This document shows, one piece after another, positions 25,017-34,182 of a stretch of 53,990 bases of DNA. The stretch lies in contig JARUKX010000026.1 in NCBI GenBank assembly GCA_029688825.1, positions 1-53,990 of the forward strand. Reading direction: 5' to 3'. The notes beneath the pieces were generated by a model. That model did no database searches and was not told the origin of the DNA. It worked only from the letters and a program-made list of their open reading frames with translations. The stretch is from Haloarculaceae archaeon H-GB1-1 (lineage in GTDB: Archaea > Halobacteriota > Halobacteria > Halobacteriales > Haloarculaceae). How positions within the stretch are numbered: the first letter of the stretch is position 1; each line of letters starts with the position of its first letter. A program made the position numbers and the translations under genes.

Positions 25017-26231
25017 ATGAGTGACCTTCGAGAGTCCGGCTTCAAGCACGTGACGCGGGTTGCCGACGCCCGCGACCAGTTGCGGGAGGCCGCGACGCCC
25101 GTGGAGCGGACCGACCAGGTACCGCTATCGAGCGCGGCGGGGCGAGTGCTCGCCGCGACCGTCGTCGCCGACCGGAACGTCCCGCACTACGAGCGGGCGG
25201 CGATGGACGGCTTCGCGGTCCGCGCGGAGGATACCTTCGGCGCGAGCGACCGCTCGCCCTCGGTCCTCCGCGGAGAGGACGCCGACGCGGTCGCGCCCGG
25301 CAGCGCCGTTCGGGTCCACACCGGCAGCGAGATACCCGACGGCGCGGACGCCGTGGTGATGGTCGAGCAGACCGAGACCGTCGGCGACGAGGTCGAGGTC
25401 TTCGACGCCGTCGCGGAGGGCGAGAACGTCGCCCCAGCGGGCGAGGACGTCGAGGACGGACAGACGCTGTACGAACCGGGCCATCGGATTCGGCCCTCGG
25501 ATCTGGGGCTGCTGAAATCGGTGGGCGTCCGGCAGGTGCCGGTGTACCAGCGGCCGACCGTCGGGGTCGTCCCGACCGGCGAGGAGCTGGTCCAGAGCGA
25601 CCCAGAACCGGGAGAGGTCGTCGAGACGAACGGCCTCACGGTGTCCGAGTACGTCGAGCGATGGGGAGGGAACGCCACCTACCGCGACGTCGTCACCGAC
25701 GACTACGAGGCGCTTCGGGCCGCCATCCAGCGGGACCTGACGAAGGACGTCATCGTGACGACCGGCGGCTCGTCCGTCGGCGAGCGTGACCTGATGCCCG
25801 AGGTCATCGAGGACCTCGGTGAGATGCTGTTCCACGGCGTCGCGCTGAAGCCCGGCCACCCCTTCGGCGCGGGCGTGGTCGAGGAGACGCCGGTGTTGAT
25901 GCTGCCGGGCTATCCGGTGGCCTGCATCGTCAACGCCGTCCAGTTCCTCCGTCCCCTCCTCAAACATCTCGGCAACGCGCCGTTCGATGACCACCCGGCG
26001 ACGGAGGCCACGCTGACGAGCAAGGTCCGGAGCGAACCCGGCACGCGGACGTTCGCCCGCGTCTCGCTGGACGAGGGTGAGGAAGTCACCGCCACGCCGA
26101 CGCGCACCGGCGGGTCGGGCGTCCTCTCGTCCGTCGCGCTCGCGGACGGCTGGGTCGTCGTCCCCGAGGAGACGGAGGGGATTCCGGCGGGTGAAACGGT
26201 CGCGGTCCAGAACTGGGAGTACTACCCATGA
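25017..26231 (+). CDS. moeA: Molybdopterin molybdotransferase MoeA, first copy
   Basis: MoeA inserts molybdate (or tungstate) into adenylylated molybdopterin. This 404-aa copy has the family motifs: AMDGFAV (about residues 62-68), HTGSEIPDGADAVVMVEQT, PTGEEL, VTTGGSSVGERDL and LPGYPVACIVN, followed by a C-terminal beta domain. Length is standard. It overlaps the second moeA by ATGA, so both are made from one message. Two paralogues may serve molybdenum and tungsten, or act as different partners, as suggested for other archaea. Confidence 0.94.
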   Translation: MSDLRESGFKHVTRVADARDQLREAATPVERTDQVPLSSAAGRVLAATVVADRNVPHYERAAMDGFAVRAEDTFGASDRSPSVLRGEDADAVAPGSAVRVHTGSEIPDGADAVVMVEQTETVGDEVEVFDAVAEGENVAPAGEDVEDGQTLYEPGHRIRPSDLGLLKSVGVRQVPVYQRPTVGVVPTGEELVQSDPEPGEVVETNGLTVSEYVERWGGNATYRDVVTDDYEALRAAIQRDLTKDVIVTTGGSSVGERDLMPEVIEDLGEMLFHGVALKPGHPFGAGVVEETPVLMLPGYPVACIVNAVQFLRPLLKHLGNAPFDDHPATEATLTSKVRSEPGTRTFARVSLDEGEEVTATPTRTGGSGVLSSVALADGWVVVPEETEGIPAGETVAVQNWEYYP

Positions 26232-28099
26232 GCGAGCGCAAGGAGTTCCACGACCTCGCACCGCCAGAGGATGCCCACGAGGCCATCGCCTCGCTCGACC
26301 TCGGCGGCGACACCGAGTCCGTCTCGCTCGACGACGCCCGCGGCCGAGTCCTGGCCGAGCGGGTCGACGCGGGGCTCGACGTCCCCGGATTCGACCGCGC
26401 GTCGATGGACGGCTACGCGGTCCGCGCCAGAGACACGTTCGGGGCGGACGAAGCCGACCCCGTCGCACTCGACCTCATCGGGGAGGTCCACGCGGGCGTC
26501 GAACCGAGCGTCACCGTCGAGGAGGGGACGGCCGCCGAGATCTCGACGGGCGCTGTCGTGCCACAGGGCGCGGACGCCGTGGTGATGGTCGAGCGAACCA
26601 CCGAACGCGACGGCGTCGTCGAGGTCGAGACCGGCCTCGCACCCGGCGACAACGTCATGTTCGCCGGCGCGGACATCGCGGCCGGCGAGCGGGCACTGGG
26701 TCCGGGGACCGAGATTACGCCCCGTGAGATCGGCCTGCTCTCGGCGCTGGGCGTCGACGAGGTGCCCGTTCGCGGAACACCGACGGTCGGCATCATCTCG
26801 ACCGGGGACGAACTCGTTCGGCCCGGCCAGTCGCTGAACAGCGACGCCGGCCAGATATTCGACGTGAACAGCTACACCATCGCCGCGGGCGTCGAGGAGG
26901 CGGGCGGCGAGGCCGTCCTCTATCCTCACGCCGGCGACGATTACGACGAAATGGAGCGCATCCTCACGGAGGCCGCCGCGGAGTGTGACCTCGTCCTCTC
27001 CTCGGGGTCGACGAGCGCCAGCGCGGTCGACGTCATCTATCGGGTCATCGAGGACGGCGGCGACCTCCTCATGCACGGCGTCGCTGTCAAGCCGGGCAAA
27101 CCCATGCTCATCGGCCGCCTGGCCGGCTCTGCCTACGTGGGCCTGCCGGGCTATCCCGTCTCCGCGCTCACCATCTTCCAGACGTTCGTCGCGCCCGCGA
27201 TCCGGGAGGCGGCGGGCAAGCCCGAACCCCGAACGGCGACCGTCGAGGGAACCATGGCCGTCGAGGAGCGCTTCGGCCAGGGTCGACTGCGACTCATGCC
27301 CGTCGGTCTGCTCGACGACGACGGCGACCGACTGGTCTATCCGGTCGACAAGGGCAGCGGCGCGACCACCTCGCTCACCGAGGCCGACGGCATCGTCGAG
27401 GTCCACCCCGACACCGACTACGTGAGCGAGGGCGAGACGGTCGAGGTCCGACTGTTCTCGCCCGACGTTCGCCCGCCGACCGTCCTCGGCGTCGGCGAGG
27501 ACGACCCCGCGCTCTCGCGCCTGCTCGACGACCTCGAACGACCCCGATACCTCTCGGTCGGCACGAGAGAGGGCGTCCGACGGCTTCGAAACGGCCTCCC
27601 CGACTTCGCGGTCGCCGCCGGCCCGGTCGAGCGCGAGGTCGACGCCGAGATCCACGACGGCTGGACCCGCGAGTGGGGGCTCCTCGTTCCCGACGGCAAT
27701 CCGGCGGACGTCGGCGGCCTTAACGACCTCGTCGACGCCGACCTCCGACTGGTGAACCGCGGAACCGACAGCGGCCTCCGCCGAAGCCTCGACGCCGCGC
27801 TCGACGACCTCGCGGACGAACGCGGCGCGTCACGGCGTGAACTGACCGACGCCATCGACGGCTACGAACTGACCGTGCGTGCCTACGAAAGCCCCGCCCG
27901 GAAGGTCGCCGCGGGCGACGCGGACGCCGGGCTCGGCCTCCGTGCGACCGCCGAGAAGCTGGGACTCGGCTTCGTCTCGCTGGGAAGCCAGGACGTGCGG
28001 CTGCTGATAAACCCGGACCGCGTAGCGAAATCGGGCGTCGAGGAACTCCGCGTCGCACTGGACCGGCTCTCGCTGGACGGACTCGCCGGCTTCGAGTAG
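26228..28099 (+). CDS. moeA: MoeA fused to a C-terminal PBP-like domain
   Basis: This 623-aa protein carries a full MoeA part (about 1-400: SMDGYAV, VPQGADAVVMVERT, STGDEL, SSGSTSASAVD, LPGYPVSALT) and a C-terminal domain of about 215 residues (405-623) that looks like a LysR-substrate or molybdate-binding-like PBP domain (LSRLLDDLERPRYLSVGTRE, ADAGLGLRATAEKLGLGFV). The extra domain may sense molybdate or cofactor. The canonical TTGGSSVG of MoeA reads SSGSTSASAVD here, a marked difference from the first copy. It is translationally coupled to the upstream gene. Confidence 0.92.
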   Translation: MSERKEFHDLAPPEDAHEAIASLDLGGDTESVSLDDARGRVLAERVDAGLDVPGFDRASMDGYAVRARDTFGADEADPVALDLIGEVHAGVEPSVTVEEGTAAEISTGAVVPQGADAVVMVERTTERDGVVEVETGLAPGDNVMFAGADIAAGERALGPGTEITPREIGLLSALGVDEVPVRGTPTVGIISTGDELVRPGQSLNSDAGQIFDVNSYTIAAGVEEAGGEAVLYPHAGDDYDEMERILTEAAAECDLVLSSGSTSASAVDVIYRVIEDGGDLLMHGVAVKPGKPMLIGRLAGSAYVGLPGYPVSALTIFQTFVAPAIREAAGKPEPRTATVEGTMAVEERFGQGRLRLMPVGLLDDDGDRLVYPVDKGSGATTSLTEADGIVEVHPDTDYVSEGETVEVRLFSPDVRPPTVLGVGEDDPALSRLLDDLERPRYLSVGTREGVRRLRNGLPDFAVAAGPVEREVDAEIHDGWTREWGLLVPDGNPADVGGLNDLVDADLRLVNRGTDSGLRRSLDAALDDLADERGASRRELTDAIDGYELTVRAYESPARKVAAGDADAGLGLRATAEKLGLGFVSLGSQDVRLLINPDRVAKSGVEELRVALDRLSLDGLAGFE

Positions 28100-28103
28100 C
28101 CCG

Positions 28104-28751
28104 TCAGCTGGACTCGTCTTTCAGTTCTTCGAACGAGCGGATTCGGTGGTCCCCGAGGACGCACTGGCCCCGATCGTGGGGGTCCTTCCGCTCGACGTGG
28201 ACCGCGTCGAGCCCGGCGTTCCACGCCGCCCCGACGTCGTTCGCGTCGTCGCCTGCCAAAACGCCCGTGTGTCCGTTGTAGCCGACGTCGAGGCCACGCA
28301 TCGCGAGTTCGACCGGTTCGGGGTCGGGCTTCCAGCCGGTATCGTCGGTACAGCAGACCACCGCGTCGAACCAGTCGCGGATGTCCAGTGTGTCCAGCAC
28401 CGGCCCGGTCAGGTACGGCTGGCAGTGGGTGACGACCCCGACCGGCCCGTCGATGTCGCGGACGAACGCGCCCGCGTCGTCGTAGAGGTACGTCGACTCG
28501 GCGCGAGCGCGAGGGTCCTCGACCTCGTGGAAGACCGCCCAGAAGTCCTCCGGTGTGATGCCCCACTTTCTGAGATGCTGATCGCGGGACCCGCCGTTCC
28601 CGTACCAGAGCGTCTCTGCTTCAGCCTCCGTGAACGACCGCCCGAGTCGGTCGCCGACCTCCTCGAACACCTCGGTGACGTACGATGGCTCGATGTCGAC
28701 GATGGTGCCATCGAGGTCGAACAGCCAGAAGTCGTATGCGTCGTGGGTCAT
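28104..28751 (-). CDS. HAD-family phosphatase
   Basis: The 215-aa protein has HAD motif I FDLDGTIVD (nucleophile D13 and acid/base D15), a small helical cap (about 20-80), motif II in VVTHCQ, motif III Lys in GWKPDPEPV, and motif IV in AGDDANDVGAA. It resembles phosphoglycolate phosphatase-like HADs, but the substrate is not determined by sequence. Start 28751 follows a TTATT-type box (28778-28783). It is convergent with the moeA operon, 4 bp apart. Confidence 0.88.
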   Translation of the reverse strand: MTHDAYDFWLFDLDGTIVDIEPSYVTEVFEEVGDRLGRSFTEAEAETLWYGNGGSRDQHLRKWGITPEDFWAVFHEVEDPRARAESTYLYDDAGAFVRDIDGPVGVVTHCQPYLTGPVLDTLDIRDWFDAVVCCTDDTGWKPDPEPVELAMRGLDVGYNGHTGVLAGDDANDVGAAWNAGLDAVHVERKDPHDRGQCVLGDHRIRSFEELKDESS

Positions 28752-28861
28752 CGGGACTTATCAGGTAGGGGTGGAGCGAATAAGTATCTTCGTCCCGTGT
28801 ATCAAACTTGGGGTTTGGTGGCATACAGCATTCTCCTGCGCCCCTGCGGTCTGCACGCATC

Positions 28862-29257
28862 TCACCCGTCTCGAACGTGGATGGAGCTACCGAGGTACTT
28901 CGACAGGACTTCGGTCGTCGAACTGGCGTTGAACAGCGACAGATCGTCGGCGATCTCCGCTTTCAACGCCGACAGATACGCCTCGTCGGTACGGAGTTCC
29001 CGGAAGTCGACCGCGACGACCGGCACGTCGAGCGCCTCCTCGGTCAGCTCTCGAAAGTGGGCCTCGTCGGCGAGTTCGCCGCGCCAGCAGTTGTCCCGGA
29101 AGAACAGCCATCCGTCCTCCCCCGGTGGGTCCGCCCGCCGGAAGAGCGTCGTCTCGAACGTCTCGGGGTCGACGGACACGCCCTCGACGGTCGGGTCGAG
29201 TCGAAAGCGCACGCCGAAGACGTACCTCGCGTCTCCTGTATCGTCACCGTCGGTCAT
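28862..29257 (-). CDS. LWR-salt family protein
   Basis: This 131-aa acidic protein has the core GWLFFRDNCWRGELAD, the variant LWR-type motif of the haloarchaeal LWR-salt family, of unknown function (here NCWRGE replaces the usual Leu by Cys). No signal or membrane segment is present. The gene follows the pterin dehydratase gene after 5 bp on the same strand and shares its promoter, so the two may act in one process. Confidence 0.75.
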   Translation of the reverse strand: MTDGDDTGDARYVFGVRFRLDPTVEGVSVDPETFETTLFRRADPPGEDGWLFFRDNCWRGELADEAHFRELTEEALDVPVVAVDFRELRTDEAYLSALKAEIADDLSLFNASSTTEVLSKYLGSSIHVRDG

Positions 29258-29262
29258 CGCCG

Positions 29263-29541
29263 TCAGTCGTACAGTTCGTCGATCCGCTCGGCGAGGGCGA
29301 CGTCGTTCTCGGTGATTCCCCCCTCCGAGTGGGTCGTCAGTCTGACCTCGACCTCGCGCCAGCCGACGATCATCTCGGGGTGGTGGAACGCCTCCTCCGC
29401 GAGTCCGCCGACGCCTCCGGCGAAGCCGACGCCGCCGAGATACGAGTCGAACTCGAAGGTTCGGGTGATCTCGTCGCCGTCGCGGTCCCACTCGGCCGGT
29501 AGCTGTGTCTCTATCTCCTCGTCGGTCAGTAGCTCTGGCAT
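29263..29541 (-). CDS. 4a-hydroxytetrahydrobiopterin dehydratase (PCD/DCoH)
   Basis: The 92-aa protein carries the PCD active-site pattern HHPEMIVGWREVEVRLTTHSEGGIT (positions about 53-77), with conserved His-His-Pro, Trp, His and the GG(I/L)T end, so it should dehydrate 4a-hydroxypterins. Where no aromatic amino acid hydroxylase is evident, PCD-like proteins may act in pterin or molybdopterin metabolism; the moeA genes nearby are suggestive but not proof. A GAAAAAG box (29566-29572) lies 27 nt upstream of the ATG. Confidence 0.9.
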   Translation of the reverse strand: MPELLTDEEIETQLPAEWDRDGDEITRTFEFDSYLGGVGFAGGVGGLAEEAFHHPEMIVGWREVEVRLTTHSEGGITENDVALAERIDELYD

Positions 29542-29590
29542 ACGTGAGCGAACGCTCGCCAGCCCGAAAAAGGTGGAGTGTCCGGTCCCG

Positions 29591-31012
29591 TCACGCGGGG
29601 TCGACGTTCGTGTTCAGATGGAACAGGTTCTCCGGGTCGTGGCGCCGCTTCACCTCGACGAGCCGGTCGTAGTTGTCGCCGTAGACGTTCCGGGCGGGGT
29701 CTTCGAGGAAGCCCGCGAAGTTTCCGTACCCGCCGGACGCCACGTCGAGGGCGGCCAGGTCCGCGATACCGTCGCGAACCCACGCGACGTTCTCGTCGTT
29801 CGCCGTCGGGTCGTCCCAGTTGGCCTCGAAGGTGACCATGTAGGGCCTGTCGCGCTGCCAGAACGCCGTCGCGTCTTTCTCGACCTCGCTGATGGCTCCG
29901 CCGAGGTGCCAGACGTCCACCGTCGAGAGCGACGACGGGCTATCGGCCCCGTACTCGACGAGCAGGTCGACAACCTCCGGCGAGCACTCGTCGACGTAGA
30001 TGGACTTCCAGTAGTAGTGCCGGCCGTCGGGATAGTCGGGGTCGAGCATCGACTGGAGGCCGGTGTACGGAAGCCGACCGCTGAGGTCCACGATGGGCGT
30101 CTCGACCGACCGGAGCGCGTCGAACTCTGTCTCGCCGTCGGCCGGGTCGCCCGCGTAACACCCGAGGAAGACGACAGCCGGATCTCCCCATCGGTCCCGG
30201 GGAAACTCCTCCAGTTCGGGGACGTATGCGTAGAGCGCGATGACGCTCGACTCGTGTGGAGCGTCGTCAGCGTACTCCCTGAAGGTGTCGAAGGCGGCGC
30301 TCGCGTCGGCGGCGTCGTACCAGACGAACAGCCCCAAGACCTCCGGGCCGACCTCGTACAGCGCGTACTCCAGCGAGGTGACGACGCCGAAGTTCCCGCC
30401 GCCGCCGCGGATCGCCCAGAACAGGTCGGCGTTCCGGTCGGGGTTCGCGGTGTGGACGGTCCCGTCGGCAGTCACGACGTCCACCGATTCGAGTGCGTCG
30501 AGCGCGAGCCCGTGTTTCCGCCGGAGGTGGCCGACGCCACCGTTGAGCGTCAGCCCGCCGACGCCGGTCTTCGAGACGACGCCGAGCGGCGTGGCCAGAC
30601 CGAACAGCTGCGTCTCGCGGTCGACGTCGCCGAGCGTCGCACCGCCACCGACCCGAACGGTCTGGTGCTCCCGATCGACCCGGACGCCGTCCAGTTCCGA
30701 GAGGTCGACGACCACGCCACCGTCGCAAACCGCGCTTCCGGCGACGTTGTGGCCACCACCGCGAACCGCGAGGTCGAGGTCGTGCTCCCTGGCGAATCCG
30801 ACCGTCTCGACGACGTCGGCGACGCCAGAACACCGGACGATGACGGCCGGATATCGGTTGACGAGCCCGTTCCAGACCGTTCGGGCGTCCTCGTAGCTCG
30901 GGTCCCCAGGGGTGACGACCCCACCTCGGACGGTCTCAGCGAACGATTCGAGTGCGGAGGGCGACAGTTCCGCGAGGGACCGCTCGCCCGGCGTCGGTTC
31001 GAACTGTGACAT
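29591..31012 (-). CDS. FAD-binding oxidoreductase, berberine-bridge (BBE) type
   Basis: This 473-aa oxidase has a PCMH-type FAD domain with RGGGHNVAGSAV, where the His is the usual site of 8-alpha-histidyl FAD attachment, and a second flavin region GVGGLTLNGGVGHL. The Cys that makes bicovalent attachment in plant BBE enzymes is not seen there, so mono-covalent FAD is predicted. The C terminus YGDNYDRLVEVKRRHDPENL is the BBE signature. There is no export signal, so it is cytosolic. The substrate is unknown (sugars and alcohols are common). ATG 31012 is 27 nt from a CTTATGC box (31036-31042). Confidence 0.9.
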   Translation of the reverse strand: MSQFEPTPGERSLAELSPSALESFAETVRGGVVTPGDPSYEDARTVWNGLVNRYPAVIVRCSGVADVVETVGFAREHDLDLAVRGGGHNVAGSAVCDGGVVVDLSELDGVRVDREHQTVRVGGGATLGDVDRETQLFGLATPLGVVSKTGVGGLTLNGGVGHLRRKHGLALDALESVDVVTADGTVHTANPDRNADLFWAIRGGGGNFGVVTSLEYALYEVGPEVLGLFVWYDAADASAAFDTFREYADDAPHESSVIALYAYVPELEEFPRDRWGDPAVVFLGCYAGDPADGETEFDALRSVETPIVDLSGRLPYTGLQSMLDPDYPDGRHYYWKSIYVDECSPEVVDLLVEYGADSPSSLSTVDVWHLGGAISEVEKDATAFWQRDRPYMVTFEANWDDPTANDENVAWVRDGIADLAALDVASGGYGNFAGFLEDPARNVYGDNYDRLVEVKRRHDPENLFHLNTNVDPA

Positions 31013-31115
31013 ACCGTAATCTTTGCCACGTGGTAGCATAAGACAGTATTTCCAGGTGGTCACCACTCGCTGGAGAGCTACGAACGAAGCTCAGAAATCC
31101 CAAGAGAGAGGACGT

Positions 31116-32546
31116 TCAGTCGTCCGCGGTGGCTTCGACGCCGTCGATGACCGGCCGTTCGACGTCTCGGTCGGTCGCCTCGCCCTCGATGTCGTAGGGG
31201 TATTCTCCGGTCACGCAGCCGAGACAGAGGTCGGCCTCGCTCTTGCCGAGGACCTCGCTGATGGCGTCGATAGAGAGATACGCCAGACTATCGGCCTCGA
31301 TGTGGTCGCGGATCTCCTCGACGGACCGGTCGCCGGCGATGAGTTCCTCTCGCGTCGCCATGTCGATGCCCATGTAACAGGGGGCGACGATGGGGGGCGA
31401 ACCGATGCGCATGTGGACCTCCTCGGCCCCGGCGTCCCGCAGGAGCTTGACGAGCTGCGTCGAGGTGGTCCCGCGGACGATGGAGTCGTCGATGAGCGTC
31501 ACCGTCTTCCCCTCGATGGTCGACTTGATGGGGTTCAGCTTCAGCCGAACGGCGCGTTCGCGTTCGTCCTGCGTTGGCATGATGAACGTCCGGCCGACGT
31601 AGCGGTTCTTCATCAGCCCCTCCGCGAACTCCACGTCCTCGGCCGCGTCGGCGTAGCCCGATGCGAACGAGCGCCCGGAGTCCGGCACCGGGAGGACGAC
31701 GTCGGTGTCGATACCGGACTCCTCCCAGAGTTTCCGGCCCAGTTCGCGCCGCACGTCGTAGACGAGGTTCTCGTCGATGTGGCTGTCCGGGCGCGCGAAG
31801 TAGACGTGCTCGAAAAAGCAGTTCGCGGTGTTGTCGAGGTCGATGAGCTGATAGCTGTCGTAGCCGCTCCCGTCCGGATGGAGCACGACGAGTTCGCCCG
31901 GTTTGACGTCACGGACGAGTTCGCCGTCGAGCGTGTCGATGGCGGCGCTCTCGGAGGCGATGACGTAGCCGTCTTCGAGTTCGCCGATACACAGCGGGCG
32001 GTTCCCCTGCGGGTCGCGAACGCCGAGAACCGTCTCGTCGTGCATGATGGTCAGCGAGTACGACCCGTGGATGCGGGACATCGTGCGCTTGACCGCGCGG
32101 ACGAGATCCGCTTCGAGGAGGTTCCGGGCGAGGTCGTGGGCGATGACCTCGGTGTCACCGTCCGACGTGAACGCGTGGCCGAGGCCCGCGAGTTCTTCGC
32201 GGATCTCCTCGGCGTTGACGAGGTTCCCGTTGTGGCTCAAGCCGAGCGAGCCGCTCTTGAACGATACGGAGAACGGTTGGGCACAGGAGGTGCCGACGCT
32301 TCCGGAGGTCGGATAGCGGACGTGACCGATCCCGTTCGAGCCGTTCAGCGATTCGATGTCGTCGGGGTCGAAGGCGTCGCCGACGAGCCCCATCTCGACG
32401 TGGCTGTGCTGCTGGAACCCGTCGTGAGTGACGATACCGGCGGATTCCTGGCCGCGATGCTGGAGAGCGTAGAGAGAGTAGTAAAGCGGGCGGGCGGCAG
32501 CACGGTCGGACAGAGAGATGCCGACGACGCCGCACTTCTCGTGCAT
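31116..32546 (-). CDS. purF: Amidophosphoribosyltransferase
   Basis: PurF makes 5-phosphoribosylamine from PRPP and glutamine, the first committed step of purine synthesis. The 476-aa protein starts MHEKCGVVGI; C5 is the N-terminal nucleophile exposed after removal of four residues. The glutaminase motifs RYPTSG and LSHNGNLVN and the PRPP-binding loop VTLIDDSIVRGTTS are present. It starts 2 bp after the rpl37e stop, so it belongs to the lsm-rpl37e-purF operon, coupling nucleotide supply with translation genes. Confidence 0.96.
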   Translation of the reverse strand: MHEKCGVVGISLSDRAAARPLYYSLYALQHRGQESAGIVTHDGFQQHSHVEMGLVGDAFDPDDIESLNGSNGIGHVRYPTSGSVGTSCAQPFSVSFKSGSLGLSHNGNLVNAEEIREELAGLGHAFTSDGDTEVIAHDLARNLLEADLVRAVKRTMSRIHGSYSLTIMHDETVLGVRDPQGNRPLCIGELEDGYVIASESAAIDTLDGELVRDVKPGELVVLHPDGSGYDSYQLIDLDNTANCFFEHVYFARPDSHIDENLVYDVRRELGRKLWEESGIDTDVVLPVPDSGRSFASGYADAAEDVEFAEGLMKNRYVGRTFIMPTQDERERAVRLKLNPIKSTIEGKTVTLIDDSIVRGTTSTQLVKLLRDAGAEEVHMRIGSPPIVAPCYMGIDMATREELIAGDRSVEEIRDHIEADSLAYLSIDAISEVLGKSEADLCLGCVTGEYPYDIEGEATDRDVERPVIDGVEATADD

Positions 32547-32548
32547 CC

Positions 32549-32725
32549 TCAGTTGTCGCCGGCTTTGCCCTGCCAGGCGTAGTCACGACGCTTCGCGGAT
32601 TTGCCGAACCCGCAGGACGCGCAGACGCCTTTCTTCACGTGGTAGGACTTGTTTCCACATCGGCGGCATTTGACGTGGATGGTCTTGTTCTTCTTGCCCT
32701 GGCTCGGAGTTCCTGCACCAGTCAT
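32549..32725 (-). CDS. rpl37e: 50S ribosomal protein L37e
   Basis: This 58-aa archaeal/eukaryotic-type ribosomal protein has a zinc ribbon built from CRRCGN and CASCGF, four Cys that bind one zinc, and a basic N-terminal stretch [12 protein letters not shown] that contacts rRNA. It is too short for many ORF filters. The start overlaps the lsm stop by ATGA, and purF starts two bases after its stop. Confidence 0.97.
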   Translation of the reverse strand: MTGAGTPSQGKKNKTIHVKCRRCGNKSYHVKKGVCASCGFGKSAKRRDYAWQGKAGDN

Positions 32726-32907
32726 GGGTTAATCGAGACGACGTTATCGCCGCGTATAATCGTTGTGTCTTCGCCGTCTTCGATGACGAGGTTCATATGC
32801 TGATCGTAGCCGGAGAGCTCTCCGGTGAAGACGTCGCCGTCTTTGAGCTTCACCGACACCTCGGTGTCGAGGGCGGCTTCGAGCACGTCAAGCGGTCGTC
32901 CACTCAT
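32722..32907 (-). CDS. lsm: Archaeal Sm-like (Lsm) RNA-binding protein
   Basis: This 61-aa protein is essentially only the Sm fold: Sm1 motif [29 protein letters not shown] and the Sm2 IRGDNVVSI near the C terminus. Lsm proteins form heptameric rings that bind U-rich RNA. It is shorter than many archaeal Sm1 proteins because haloarchaeal Lsm lacks long loops. A GTTTAAG box at 32932-32938 is 28 nt upstream of the ATG. The lsm-rpl37e overlap is a known conserved haloarchaeal arrangement. Confidence 0.96.
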   Translation of the reverse strand: MSGRPLDVLEAALDTEVSVKLKDGDVFTGELSGYDQHMNLVIEDGEDTTIIRGDNVVSINP

Positions 32908-32931
32908 ACCCGTACGGCGCGCAGACGGACG

Positions 32932-32938
32932 CTTAAAC
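32932..32938 (-). promoter_or_regulatory. TATA-like box for the lsm-rpl37e-purF operon
   Basis: CTTAAAC (GTTTAAG on the minus strand) is centred 28 nt upstream of the lsm ATG at 32907. Confidence 0.55.
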
Positions 32939-33023
32939 GTACCGTTCTGGCTGCTGTGTGTCACGTTCTCGCCCGAAATCGAGGCGAACGTACAAATCGA
33001 GAGACAGGTCGTGGAGGAGCGCG

Positions 33024-34082
33024 CTACAGGTCGACGCTGTACGGTGCGAACTCCTCGGCCCGCAGTGCGACGCTCCCGAGGAGGTCCGCGAGGTCGTCGA
33101 GGTCGTCGAGGTCGACCACTTCGACCGGCGTGTGCATGTAGCGGTTCGGCAGCCCGACGTTGAGCGACGGGATACCACCGGCGGAGGTCTGGAACGCGTC
33201 GGCGTCGGTTCCGGTCCGGATGCCCGTCGCCTGGAGTTGCACGTCGACGCCGTCGTCGTCGGCGACCGACCGGACAGCGTCGACGAGTTTCGGGTGATTC
33301 GTACTGCCGCGGGAGACGACCGGGCCACCGCCGAGATCGACGCCCGTCTGCTTGTTCGCGGGGGCGTCCGGCGCGTCCACGGCGTGCGTGACGTCCACGG
33401 CGAGCACGGCGTCCGGTTCGAGGTCGAACCCGACCATCTTCGCGCCTTGCAGCCCGACCTCCTCCTGCACGGTGCTGACGGCGTAGACGGTCGCGTCCGC
33501 ATCTGCCTCGCACGCTTCCCGCAGCGCCTCCGCCGCCGCCCAGATGCCGATGCGGTTGTCCATGCCCCGAGCCGCGAGTCGCCCGTTCGCCATCTCGACG
33601 ACCGTCTGGTCGAACGTGATTGGGTCGCCGCGCTCGACCAGTTCCTCGGCCTCCTCGCGGTCGTCGGCCCCGACGTCGACGTGTTGTTCGTTCACCTCCG
33701 CCACCGAATCGTCCTCTGGGTCGCGCAGGTGGATGGCGGTCTGCCCGATGACGCCGTTCACCGGGCCGTCGGCGGTGTGAACCACGACCTGTTGGCCGCG
33801 CGAGATGGTCTTGTCAGAGCCGCCGATGCGGCCCATCCGGACGAAGCCATCCTCGGTGATATCCCGGACGATGAATCCGATCTCGTCGCCGTGGCCGGCG
33901 ACGGCGAGTTCCGTGTCACCGCCCTCGTGGACCGCGACGGCGTTCCCGTAGTCGTCGGTCCGGACCTCGTCGGCGAACTCCGAAACGTACTCGACCCACG
34001 CGCGCTGGGCTGGCGTCTCCCAGCCGGACGGGCTCGCGGTCTCCAGCAGTTCGGTGAGAAAGTGCCGTCGTCGCTCGTTCAT
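33024..34082 (-). CDS. M42-family aminopeptidase
   Basis: The 352-aa protein belongs to M42 metallopeptidases (TET/endoglucanase family) that form dodecameric complexes and trim peptides. Metal and catalytic residues are visible: His in AVAGHGDEIGF, Asp in GMDNRIGIW, Glu-Glu in VSTVQEEVG, Asp in VLAVDVTHA, and the late His of RYMHTPVE. ATG 34082 is chosen as the family start (ERRRHFLTELLETASPSGWE); the 19-codon longer frame reads through the promoter region. It likely works in peptide recycling. Confidence 0.94.
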   Translation of the reverse strand: MNERRRHFLTELLETASPSGWETPAQRAWVEYVSEFADEVRTDDYGNAVAVHEGGDTELAVAGHGDEIGFIVRDITEDGFVRMGRIGGSDKTISRGQQVVVHTADGPVNGVIGQTAIHLRDPEDDSVAEVNEQHVDVGADDREEAEELVERGDPITFDQTVVEMANGRLAARGMDNRIGIWAAAEALREACEADADATVYAVSTVQEEVGLQGAKMVGFDLEPDAVLAVDVTHAVDAPDAPANKQTGVDLGGGPVVSRGSTNHPKLVDAVRSVADDDGVDVQLQATGIRTGTDADAFQTSAGGIPSLNVGLPNRYMHTPVEVVDLDDLDDLADLLGSVALRAEEFAPYSVDL

Positions 34083-34182
34083 ACGCCCGTGTTCGGGCTC
34101 GCGACCATGAACCTGTGGGTCCGGCGACGGACCCGGCAATGGCCAGCGAACCCTTTAGCCGGCGGCCGACGTAGGAACGATC

